Origin: Prasinococcaceae sp. CCMP 1430
Taxonomy: Eukaryota; Prasinodermophyta; Palmophyllophyceae; Prasinococcales; Prasinococcaceae
Length of the DNA: 25,169 nt
Reading direction: 5' to 3'
Assembly: GCA_013416795.1 (NCBI GenBank)
Contig: RQSC01000004.1
Span: 38,315-63,483, forward strand
The translations under genes were made by a program, and so were the position numbers. Below, in pieces: positions 8,494 to 17,149 of this stretch (position 1 is its first letter; every line of letters begins with the position of its first letter). Below the pieces are notes generated by a model. The model saw nothing but the letters and a program-made list of their open reading frames with translations, ran no database searches and was not told the DNA's origin.

Positions 8494-10711
8494 GAAGGCC
8501 AGCGGGGGCTCGAAGCGCCAGCGCTCGCCCGCGCTCGCGGCCGCCGCCAAGCGCGCGCGCCCGCGATCGGAGCGCGAGCGAGGCGGTGGACGCGGCGGCG
8601 GCGGCGGCGGCAGCGGCGACCGCGAGGGCTCGGCGCTGTCCACTCCCGCCGGCACCGGCTCGGCGCGCCTGCGCGACATGGGCGGCATCGAGGGCGAGCT
8701 GCGCGCCATTCGCGAGCTCGTGCTGTACCCGCTCGCACATCCGGAGGTGTACGCGTGGCTGGGCGTCCCGCCGCCGCGTGGCGTGCTGTTGCACGGCCCG
8801 CCCGGCACTGGCAAGACCATGCTCGCGCACGCCATCGCCGCCGAAGCGGGCGTCCCTTTCTTCCGCGTCGCCGCACCCGAGCTCGTCAGCGGCATGTCGG
8901 GTGAGAGCGAGGCCAAGATCCGCGAGCTCTTCGAGGCGGCGGCGCGGCGCGCGCCGGCCATCATCTTCATCGACGAGATCGACGTGATCGCGCCGAAGCG
9001 CGAGAGCGCCGCGAGGGAGATGGAGAGGCGCATTGTGGCGCAGCTGCTCACCTCGATGGACCAGCTCGGCCAGCACGACGATGGAGAGGGCGCCCGTGGA
9101 GGCGAAGGCGGTGGCGGCGAGGCAGACGGCGGCGCTGCGCGCCCAGCACGCCCGCACGTCATCGTGCTTGGCGCGTCGAACCGGCCCGACGCCCTCGACA
9201 GCGCGCTGCGTCGCGCGGGCCGCTTCGATCGCGAGATCATGCTGGGCGTGCCCGACGAGGGCGCGCGGCTGCGCATCCTGCAGCGCGTCACCGAGCGCGT
9301 ACGCCTCGACGGCGTGCTCGATCTGCGCACCATTGCGCGAAACACGCCGGGCTACGTCGGCGCAGACCTCATGGCGCTCGCCAAAGAGGCCGCTGCCGTC
9401 GCGCTCGCTCGCGTCTTCAAGCAGCTCGAGGAGCGGGACGCCGCGGAGGAGCGAGCGATCGACGCGGCGGGCGAGGACGGAGTTGGCAATGGCGCGGACG
9501 CCGACATGGGCGTGGGCGCGCCAGCGGGCGCGGCTTCGGGCGCGGGTGTGGGCGCGGAAGCCGCCATGGACGTCGACGGCGCCTGCGCCACTGCCGGTGG
9601 CGCGCCCGTCGTGGAGGAGCAGCCCTTCTCGTGCGCTGTGCGCGCGGCGCCGCTGACCGCTGAGGAGCTCGCCGGGGTGGCCGTGTGCGCCGAGGACTTC
9701 GAGGCGGCGCTGGAGCGCGTGCAACCCAGCGCGACGCGCGAGGGCTTCGCGACCGTCCCCGACGTGACGTGGGCGCAGGTAGGCGCGATGGGCACAGTGC
9801 GCGAGGAGCTCGACTTCGCCATCGCGCGCCCCATCCGCCAGCCCGAGCTTTTCGCGGCCATGGGTCTCAGCGCGGGCGGCGGCGTGCTGCTGTACGGCCC
9901 GCCAGGCTGCGGCAAGACGCTGGCGGCCAAGGCCGTCGCAAACGAGTGCCGCGCCAACTTCATCTCCATCAAGGGCCCCGAGCTGCTCAACAAGTTCGTC
10001 GGCGAGTCCGAGCGCGCCGTGCGCTCCATCTTCGCGCGCGCGCGTGCCTCGGCTCCGTGCATCCTCTTCTTCGACGAGCTGGACTCGCTGGCGCCGCGCC
10101 GCGGCACCGACGGAAACGCCGCCGCCGAGAGGGTGGTCAACCAGCTGCTCACGGAGATGGACGGGCTCAGCGCGCGTGGCTCGGTCTACTGCCTGGCGGC
10201 GACCAACAGGCCCGACATGATTGACCCAGCCATGCTGCGCCCGGGCCGGCTCGACAAGATGCTCTTCGTGCCGCTGCCCGCTCCGCAGGAGCGCGCCGCC
10301 ATCGCCAAGGCGCTCTGCCGCAAGGTACCCGTCGAGAGCGTGCAGGACGCCATGGACGTGGCCGCGGGGACCGCGTGCGAGGGCTTCTCCGGCGCCGACC
10401 TCGCGGCGCTCGTGCGCGAGGCGTGCGTGGTCGCCATTCGCTCGGCGGCGCCCGACGCGGGCGTGGAGGGCGGTGCGCCGGCGCCCAAGGTGACACTCGC
10501 GCACCTGCGCGACGCTGCGACCAGGGTGACGCCGAGCGTGTCCAAGAGGGACGCCAAGCGGTACTCGAAGCTCGCCACCACCTTCTCGAGGGCGACCGCA
10601 GGGGCCACCGACGGTGGCACACAGGACGGTGGAGGTGCGGGCAATGTCGCGGGCGCCGCAGGCGGCGAGCCACCAGCGGGCGGCGCGGACGGCGACGCCG
10701 CGCTCGCGTGA
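8441..10711 (+). CDS. NVL: NVL/Rix7-type double AAA ATPase (5' end unresolved)
   Basis: Nuclear VCP-like proteins (yeast Rix7) are hexameric ATPases that remodel pre-60S ribosomal particles in the nucleus. In the open frame from 8441 (756 aa), the first AAA domain starts at MGGIEGELRAI (residue 80, base 8678). It has Walker A GPPGTGKT (119-126), Walker B IIFIDEID and NRPDALDSALRRAGRFD. A low-complexity Ala/Gly linker follows. The family signature VQPSATREGFATVPDVTWAQ precedes the second domain, which has GPPGCGKT (near 486), ILFFDELD and NRPDMIDPAMLRPGRLDK. Those signatures separate NVL from CDC48. The N-terminal part is basic (KRQR, KRARPR) and could carry a nuclear signal. There is no in-frame ATG before residue 80, and 8441-8493 overlaps the antisense DUF1445 exon. 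A 5' exon is therefore probably missing, with an acceptor between about 8494 and 8677. Confidence 0.88.
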   Translation: MPARDLARLRASVRQSGAKASGGSKRQRSPALAAAAKRARPRSERERGGGRGGGGGGSGDREGSALSTPAGTGSARLRDMGGIEGELRAIRELVLYPLAHPEVYAWLGVPPPRGVLLHGPPGTGKTMLAHAIAAEAGVPFFRVAAPELVSGMSGESEAKIRELFEAAARRAPAIIFIDEIDVIAPKRESAAREMERRIVAQLLTSMDQLGQHDDGEGARGGEGGGGEADGGAARPARPHVIVLGASNRPDALDSALRRAGRFDREIMLGVPDEGARLRILQRVTERVRLDGVLDLRTIARNTPGYVGADLMALAKEAAAVALARVFKQLEERDAAEERAIDAAGEDGVGNGADADMGVGAPAGAASGAGVGAEAAMDVDGACATAGGAPVVEEQPFSCAVRAAPLTAEELAGVAVCAEDFEAALERVQPSATREGFATVPDVTWAQVGAMGTVREELDFAIARPIRQPELFAAMGLSAGGGVLLYGPPGCGKTLAAKAVANECRANFISIKGPELLNKFVGESERAVRSIFARARASAPCILFFDELDSLAPRRGTDGNAAAERVVNQLLTEMDGLSARGSVYCLAATNRPDMIDPAMLRPGRLDKMLFVPLPAPQERAAIAKALCRKVPVESVQDAMDVAAGTACEGFSGADLAALVREACVVAIRSAAPDAGVEGGAPAPKVTLAHLRDAATRVTPSVSKRDAKRYSKLATTFSRATAGATDGGTQDGGGAGNVAGAAGGEPPAGGADGDAALA

Positions 10712-10874
10712 TGTAACTAATGATCGGACAGAACGCGGCCGCGAGAGAGCGTCCCTGCTGCAGCAATCGCGCATGCGTGCGCGGCGGCATAGCTCAGTCC
10801 GCCCACATGCGCGCGGTCCAGCGCCCCCCGAGGCAGCTTACAAACAGGTTTAGATGTTACTGTACTCGTGTTAG
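10712..10874. other. 163-bp convergent 3' intergenic spacer
   Basis: This lies between the stop codons of the NVL-type ATPase and uL4. TGTAA occurs at 10712-10716, directly after the NVL stop, and on the minus strand at 10842-10838, 33 nt past the uL4 stop. TGTAA is the usual green-algal polyadenylation signal, so both genes may terminate within this spacer. No RNA gene is seen. Confidence 0.35.
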
Positions 10875-12290
10875 TTACTCGTCGCCCGCACCCGCGCCGT
10901 ACTGCTCCTCGAGCTTCCCCATGGCGCTGCTGGTGACGACGATCTTCGACGCGCGCAGCACATCGTACACCGACAGGTTGTTGGCCGGGCGCTGCACGAG
11001 ACGCGAAATGTTGCGCGCGGACAGCACGGCGTTGTCACTCGCGCCGTCGTGAATCAGCAGCGCGTGCTCACGCTCCCAGTCGACGCCCCACCTGAGCGCG
11101 CGGGTGGTTGCAGGGCGAATTGAGGGGACGCGACGCGGGGTCAGCACGCCGCTTTGCGCCTCCAGCTCTTCCTCTCTCCTCTCTATGCCCCACTTCCTCT
11201 TTCGGCGGCCGCGTCGGGGCTGCGACGCGGCACCGGCGGGGTTGCCACGCAGTGCGCGTGACCGCGCTTGTCGCGCTGCCCGCTGCGCTCAGCGCCTCGC
11301 ACTGGCGCGCATGGCCCTGCGCTCTGCCAGCGAGCGCCGCACGAGCCCCGCGTGTGCCCCTCTCGCCCGGCCGGGGCACCGCGCCGCTGATCTCGACGCA
11401 TCGCCGATGCCGCCGGGGGCGTCCCAGCGCGGCGCCCGTGCCGTGCAGCGTCTGCCCGCGGCCGCGTCGCGCGGCGCCCGCCCGCTGAGGGTTTTGGGAG
11501 GCCCACACCCGCGGGTCGCAGCACAAAAAAAAACGGATAAAAAAAAGGTGCACCGCGAAACGGCGCGCGCGTGCGAGCCACTGCGCCGAGCACGCGCGGG
11601 CGCCTCGGCGCCCCCTCCCCTCCCCCGCGGCGGCGAGCGTCGCCGCAGGTGCAAACATCCCGCCACGTCCAAGCTCAGGGGGGGCGGGGCGCGCGGGGCG
11701 CGCCGCTTCTCCCCGCGTGCCCCCCCCGCGCGCCACGCGTCGCGCGCGGGGGTTTTGTGGCCCATTTTTTTTTCCGGCGCCGCGCGCGCGCGCGCGCGCC
11801 GCGTCCCGCCCGTCTCCCGCGCGCGCGAAACGCACCTCTTGAGCGCGCTGGCGAACTCCTTGGTGGCGGGCCCGTCGGCGAACTTGTCGTCGTAGTCCTC
11901 GACGACGGTCATGTCCGGCGCGGCGTTCTGCAGGCTGGCCGCGATGGCGAGCCGCTTCTCCTTCTTGTTCATCTTGAGCGAGAAGTCGCGCGGCTTGGGG
12001 CCGAAGGAGACGCCGCCGCCCGGCTTGAGCGGCGTGCGGCTCGAGCCCTGCCTCGCGCGGCCGGTGCCCTTCTGCGCAAAGGGCTTCTTGCCGCCGCCCG
12101 AGACCTCGGCGCGCGTCTTGGTGTTCGCCGAACCCTGCCGCCGGTTGGCGAGCTCCTGCACCAGCTTGCGGTGGACGACGTGCTCGGCCGTGCCCCCCTC
12201 GGGCACGGTCAGGCTCAGCTGCACCTGGCCGGTGGGCGTGCCCTCCCAGTCGACGACGTCGACGGCGGCCGCCGGCGCGGGCGCCGCCAT
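10875..12290 (-). CDS. RPL4: Plastid-type 50S ribosomal protein uL4 (L4), 2 exons
   Basis: The model is complement(join(10875..11091,11836..12290)), 223 aa, with a 744-bp intron (donor GTGCGT, acceptor CGCTCAG) that restores an Arg codon. uL4 binds 23S rRNA and lines the exit tunnel. Visible blocks are EHVVHRKLVQELANRRQGSA, KTRAEVSGGGKKPFAQKGTG, RARQGSSRTPLKPGGGVSFG, PKPRDFSLKMNKKEKRLAIA, RWGVDWE and LSARN...NNLSVYDVL. The R-TPL-PGGG-FGP-P-D-S-K-N-KEK pattern is that of chloroplast L4 rather than cytosolic uL4 (RPL4/L1). The start at 12290 (MAAPAPAAAVDVVDWEG) gives only a short N-terminal extension. A plastid transit peptide would be expected and may be hidden in the N gap that starts 11 bases further upstream. 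Nuclear location is shown by the spliceosomal intron. Confidence 0.88.
11092..11835 (-). other. 744-bp intron of the uL4 gene
   Basis: This is by far the longest intron in the window; the others are 71-229 bp. It has GC-rich stretches, a pure CG tract at about 11781-11799, and T- or A-runs (11526-11534, 11541-11547, 11765-11773). No coding signal or RNA gene is recognised inside. Both splice junctions are supported by the conserved protein sequence across them (FASALKR joined to WGVDWERE). Confidence 0.8.
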
Positions 12291-12301
12291 CGCGCGCGGC
12301 G

Positions 12302-12477
12302 NNNNNNNNNNNNNNNNNNNNNNNNNNNNNNNNNNNNNNNNNNNNNNNNNNNNNNNNNNNNNNNNNNNNNNNNNNNNNNNNNNNNNNNNNNNNNNNNNNN
12401 NNNNNNNNNNNNNNNNNNNNNNNNNNNNNNNNNNNNNNNNNNNNNNNNNNNNNNNNNNNNNNNNNNNNNNNNNNNNN
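12302..12477. other. Assembly gap (176 N)
   Basis: A run of 176 N lies just upstream of the uL4 start codon and 85 bp before a tandem-repeat array. The gap may hide the uL4 transit-peptide exon, its promoter, or further repeat copies. Confidence 0.99.
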
Positions 12478-12562
12478 CCCTCGCGCGCCGCGCGGCGGCG
12501 GCGGCCGCGAACGGCGCGGGGTGATGTGGCGCGCGCACGCGCGCCGCAGTTTTGGTGCGCGC

Positions 12563-12958
12563 GAAGCTCTATATCAAAGCTCATGTGAAAGGGCGGTGCA
12601 ACTCGGAACTGCTGGGGAGAAAATATAGATCAAATCTCATGTGAAAGGGCGGTGCAACTCGGAATTGGTGGGGAGAAAATATGTATCAAAGCTCATTTGA
12701 AAGGGCGGTGCAACTCGGACTTGTTGGGGAGAAAACATAGCTCAAAGCTCATGTGAAAGGGTGGCGCAACTCGGAATTGTCCACGCGAAGCTCTATATCA
12801 AAGCTCATGTGAAGGGGTGGCGCAACTCGGAATTGTCCACGCGAAGCTCTATATCAAAGCTCATGTGAAAGGGTGGCGCGACTCGGAATTGTCCACGCTA
12901 AGCTCTATATCAAAGCTCATGTGAAGGGGCGGTGCAACTCGGAAGTGTTGGGGCAGAA
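12563..12958. repeat. 56-bp tandem satellite, 7 copies
   Basis: The core TCAAAGCTCATGTGAAAGGG recurs with the same phase at 12575, 12631, 12687, 12743, 12799, 12855 and 12911, an exact 56-bp period. Each unit then has GGTGCAACTCGG or GGCGCAACTCGG. The linker between cores is of two unrelated kinds. One contains TTGGGGAGAAAATA (after copies 1, 2, 3 and 7). The other contains CCACGCGAAGCTCT (after copies 4, 5 and 6; a similar form precedes copy 1). A 56-bp period is not a multiple of 3, so it is not coding. It lies between the divergent uL4 and Mtr4 genes. Confidence 0.95.
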
Positions 12959-12959
12959 A

Positions 12960-13358
12960 ACGCGGGCGAAAACGCGGCGCCGCGCGTGCGAATTGAGCTG
13001 AGATCCGGCCACCGGAAAAAAACCGCGCGTGCGTTTTTTTTTTGCCATCAAACCCCACGCGCGAGCGACGGCGTTTTTTTTTACGATGATTTTCGGGGCA
13101 TTTTCCGCAGGTAAATCATTTTCTTAAAGCATAATGCGCACACCCACGAAAACATAGGCGCGCACGCACCCACGCACGAAAACACGCGCGCACTCGCGCA
13201 CACACACGCAGGGTGTGGATCGGCGCACGCGCACACACACACAAACAAAACCGAAAATTAAAAAAAAACAAAAACACAGCGAAATCATTTAAAAAAAAAG
13301 GGGCGCAAACGGATGCGTTTTGACGTCGTTAGGGTATATCTGAATATTAGGGCTCCAA
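12960..13358. promoter_or_regulatory. AT-rich island upstream of Mtr4
   Basis: No gene is seen. The region contains A- and T-runs of 7-10 bases, CA/CG-rich stretches with several CACGAAAACA-like words, a TGCGTTTTGACGTC motif (13314-13327) and TTAGGG words at 13329 and 13347. It leads into a strong TATA-like element at 13362. It probably contains the Mtr4 promoter. Confidence 0.4.
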
Positions 13359-14434
13359 TTGTATATAAGTGTGAATGTATCAATAGGGCAGAGACGAAAC
13401 CCGAACGTCGACGCACGACGGGGCGGGCCGCTCGGCCGCAGCCGCCGCTGGCGCACGGCGCCCGCCCACAGACACACACACACACACCACCGCCGTCGCC
13501 AGCGCCCCACACGGTCTCGAGCAGGGCGGCAGGCGCCACAGCGCTGCGGCGCCGCGCAGGGGGTTGGCCGTTCGCCGGCCGGCCGGCCTGCGGCGGCCGC
13601 ACGCGCGTGCGACCACGCCGTCGCGCTGCCCACGCCGTTCGACCGCGCCGCGCACGATGCGGAGCCGTGCCGCGCGGACGCCACGCGCAGCGGCACGCTC
13701 GAGGAACCGCGCCACGCCGGGCCGCGCGCCAAGGAGTACCCCTTCGCGCTCGATCCCTTCCAGGAGACGGCCGTCGCGTGCCTCGAGCGCCGCGAGAGCG
13801 TGCTCGTCGGCGCGCACACGTCGGCCGGCAAGACGGTCGTCGCCGAGTACGCCATCGCGATGGCGCGCCGCGACGGGCAGCGCGTGGTGTACACCTCGCC
13901 GCTCAAGGCGCTCTCCAACCAGAAGTACCGCGACCTCAAGGAGGAGTTCGGCGACGTCGGCCTGCTCACGGGCGACGTGGTCATCGCGCCAAACGCGAGC
14001 TGCCTGGTCATGACCACCGAGATCATGCGCTCGATGCTCTACCGCGGCTCGGAGGTGATGCGCTCGGTCGGCTGGGTGATTTTCGACGAGGTGCACTACA
14101 TGCGCGACCGCGAGCGCGGCGTCGTGTGGGAGGAGAGCCTCATCTTCATACCGGAGGGCGCGCGCGTCGTGCTGCTCTCGGCAACGCTACCGAATTCGCT
14201 CGAGTTCGCCGAGTGGGTCGCGCAGCTGCATTCGCGGCCAGTGCACGTGGTGACCACCAGCTACCGGCCCACGCCGCTGCAGCACTACGTCTTTCCCGCG
14301 GGCGGCAAGGGCCTCTACCTGGCGGTCGACGAGAGGGGGCGATTCCGCAAGGACAACTATCGCAAAATGAGGGCCATCTTCAAGCCCAACGACGACGGTA
14401 CGGTCGACGCGGACGACGCCATGGACCACGGCCT

Positions 14435-14475
<41 letters not shown>

Positions 14476-16958
14476 GGCAGACCGCGGGCGCGGGCGGAGG
14501 CGGGCGTGACGACCGCGGGAGGGTGAGCGCGGGTGGCGGCGCCAAGGGCAAGGGCAAGAAGAAGGCGTCGGCCGCGGCGGCGGCGGCGGGCGCGGACAAC
14601 CTGCTCCAGGTGTGCCGCGTGGTGAAGCTCATCCAGAGCCAGCAGTGGGAGCCGTGCATCGTCTTCTCGTTCAAGCGGCGCGAGACTGAGGCGCTCGCGC
14701 TCAAACTGGTGCAGGAGGGCGTGGATTTCAACACCGACGCCGAGAAGGCCGAGGTCGCCGAGATTTACGCGGGCGCCGTCGCCGGCCTCAGCGAGGAGGA
14801 CCGCGAGATTCCCGCGGTGAAGCACCTGCTGCCGATCCTCCAGAAGGGCGTGGCCGTGCACCACGGCGGCCTACTGCCGCTGCTCAAGGAGGCAATCGAG
14901 CTTCTCTTCCAGGAGGGCTACATCAAGTGCCTGTTTGCCACCGAGACGTTTAGCATGGGGCTCAACATGCCCGCGCGCACCGTGGTCTTCTCCGAGGTGC
15001 ACAAGTGGGACGGCGAGGAGAATCGCCTGCTCAACTCGGGCGAGTACATCCAGATGAGCGGGCGCGCGGGGCGCCGCGGCAAGGACGCGCGCGGCAACTG
15101 CATCATTATGCTCGCCGACGACGTCGAGGAGGACATGCTGGAGAAGATGATCAAGGGCGACGCGATCCCGCTCATGTCGAGCTTCAAGCTGAGCTACTAC
15201 ACGCTGCTCAACCTCATGAGCCGCGTGGAGGCCGTCGCCGACACCGAGTTCGTCATCAAGCGCTCCTTCCACCAGTTCCAGCACGACCGCGACGCCCCGC
15301 GCGTGTCCGCGCGCCTCGCCGAGGTGGACGATGAGCTAGGCGCCATCGTCGTGGAGAACGAGGCGCAGATCGAAGCGTGCCGCGAGCTGCGCGCGCGCGC
15401 GGACCGCGAGGGCCTGCGGTTGAGCGCGCTGGCCATGCGTCCCGAGCACTCGCTGCGCTTCCTGCAGGCGGGCAGGCTCGTGCGCGTGCGGCTGCCCGGC
15501 ATGCCGCCGCTGCAGGGTGCGTGGTGCGTGGCGGTGCGTGCGGTGAGCGCAGGCGAGAACAGGTACGTCGTGGACTGTCTCATGCCGGTGAGCAGCGCCA
15601 ACAAGCGGAGGGCGGTCGATGGCGGCGGCGGCGCGGCGGCGGCGGACGGCGGACGGGGTGCGGACGATGACGCGCCGCGCCGCGCATCTCCGTGCCACGC
15701 AACCGACGCCGGCGCCGAGCTGGTGGTCGCCCCCGTGCGCCTCGCGCTGGTGACGTCGCTGGGGGCGCCGCGCGTGCTGGTGCCGCCCGACCTGCGCCCG
15801 CGCGACAAGCGCGCCTCAGTGATGCTGTCCCTGCTGGAGATCCTGCGGAGGTACCCCGAGGGCGTGCCCGAGCTCGACCCCATCGAGCACATGGGCGTCG
15901 ACGCCAAGGAGGTTGAGTCCATCGCCGTGGAGATCGAGGCGCTCGAGGCGCAGATGGCGACCATGCCCGAGGATGCGCGGCGGGCGGCGGGGATCTTGGA
16001 CGTCGCGGCTGGTCCGGGCGGTGGCGGGGCGAGCGGCGGGGGAGGGGGCAACACCGGCGAGGCGAAAAAGGCGAACGGCGCCTCTTCCGAGGCGCCGAGC
16101 GCGTACGAGCGCCGCGAGGCCCTGCGCACTGAGGCCGCCGCGCTGCGCGCGAAGCAGAACAAGAGCCACCTGTCGCAGTTCCACCGCGAGTTGCGCCTTC
16201 GCAGCGCGGTGCTGCGCCGGATGGGACACGTGGATGGCGAGGGCCTGGTGACGCGCAAGGGCCACGCTGCACGCGAGATCGACACCGCCGACGAGCTGCT
16301 GGTGAGCGAGCTCATGTTCAGCGGCATCTTCAGTGGCATGAGCGCCGCGCAGTGCGCCGCGGTGGCGTCGTGCTTCGTGCCCGTCGAGAAGAGCCAGACG
16401 CAGGTCACGCTGAAGCACCCCCGCCTGGTCGCCGCGCTGCAGGCCGTGCAAGACACCGCCGAGCGCATCGCCACCGTGTGCGTGGAGGAAGGCCTCGAGA
16501 TGGACAAGGAGGAGTACGCGCAGTCCTTCGCGCCCACTCTCATGGACGTGGTGTACTCGTGGGCGGTGGGAAAGACCTTCGTGGAGTGCCTCGCCAAGAC
16601 CGACCTCTTCGAGGGCAGCGTGATCCGCGCCATACGGCGGCTCCACGAGCTGCTGGCGAACCTGTGCCTCGCGGCCAAGGCCGTGGGCGATCCCGAGCTG
16701 GACGCGCTCTTCGAGGCGGCCGGGGACGCGCTGCGGCGGGGGATTGTGTTCTCCAACTCGCTGTACATTGATGAGGAGGGCATTGCCAACGCCGAGGGGG
16801 GTGGGGCCGCTGCAGGTGGAAATAATGGTGGGGGGGGCGTCGCTCCCGGGGGAGGACTGCAGGGTGGGATCCAGGCTGCCACTCAGGGCGAGGACGACGA
16901 CGACGACGACGACGATGATGATTATCAGGGAGGCGCGAGTCCTATACGTATGATATAA
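13359..16958 (+). CDS. MTR4: Mtr4/SKIV2L2-type nuclear exosome RNA helicase (start unresolved)
   Basis: This is the Ski2-like DExH helicase that unwinds RNA for the nuclear exosome (TRAMP and related complexes). The open frame gives 1199 aa. Recognisable family sequence begins at ACDHAVALP (base 13605). Then come KEYPFALDPFQ, Walker A AHTSAGKT, SPLKALSNQKYRD, LLTGDV, MTTEIMRSML, the DEVH box (FDEVHYM) and SATLPN. RecA2 has VHHGGLLP, TETFSMGLNMPA and QMSGRAGRRG, followed by SSFKLSYYTLLNLMSR. An arch with a KOW-like segment (LRFLQAGRLVRVRLPGMPPL) is followed by the DSHCT domain, ending RRGIVFSNSLYI. A (GA)n-rich insert (about 350-405) separates the RecA domains. After the usual family end there is a 60-residue Gly-rich tail with 10 Asp. 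No in-frame ATG precedes the helicase core, so a 5' exon or frame correction is needed. Confidence 0.88.
13362..13369 (+). promoter_or_regulatory. TATA-box-like element (TATATAAG)
   Basis: This near-consensus TATA box lies in an AT-rich island and is followed by GC-rich coding-like DNA. If used, transcription would begin near 13390-13400. It conflicts with translating the open frame from 13359, which argues that the first part of that frame is not coding. Confidence 0.45.
14444..14475 (+). repeat. GGGCGC hexamer repeat inside Mtr4
   Basis: Consecutive GGGCGC units encode an Ala-Gly dipeptide run in the insert between the two RecA domains. The frame stays open, so the repeat is tolerated as a disordered linker followed by a lysine-rich patch (KGKGKKK). 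Confidence 0.8.
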
Positions 16959-17149
16959 AAACAAGGGAGTAGTGGGCGGATGGGGGAGGGGCCGAAGGCG
17001 CCATCCTCCTCTCACTCTCTCGTGAACTCCTCGGTGCTCGGCGCGCCCGGCGCGCATGCTGTGCTATGGTACAGAGAGAGGGGCGAGGCGCGCTAGGCTG
17101 GCGCCTCCACGACGTGGCCGCCGGCTGGCGACCGCGCCTCGGGTGCGCC
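16959..17149. other. 191-bp convergent 3' intergenic spacer
   Basis: This lies between the Mtr4 stop (TAA, followed by an A-run) and the CRAL-TRIO-like gene stop. No TGTAA is seen within a few tens of bases of either stop, and no RNA gene is seen. Confidence 0.4.

Noticed and set aside
7952-10774. 940-codon open frame antisense to the NVL-type gene
   Set aside because: Its sequence is Arg/Ala/Gly/Pro composition expected from GC-rich codons read backwards. Only the short DUF1445-like stretch in another minus frame has family motifs.
10790-10856. tRNA-like stretch GCATAGCTCAGT
   Set aside because: It resembles a D-arm, but there is no acceptor stem pairing and no GGTTCRANTCC T-arm at the right distance.
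12563-12958. CRISPR-like array
   Set aside because: The repeats have no unique spacers, the linkers are only two shared types, and the context is eukaryotic. It is a tandem satellite.
15197-16882. 561-codon open frame antisense to Mtr4
   Set aside because: It is the mirror of a well-conserved helicase and has no motif of its own. It is a by-product of high GC.
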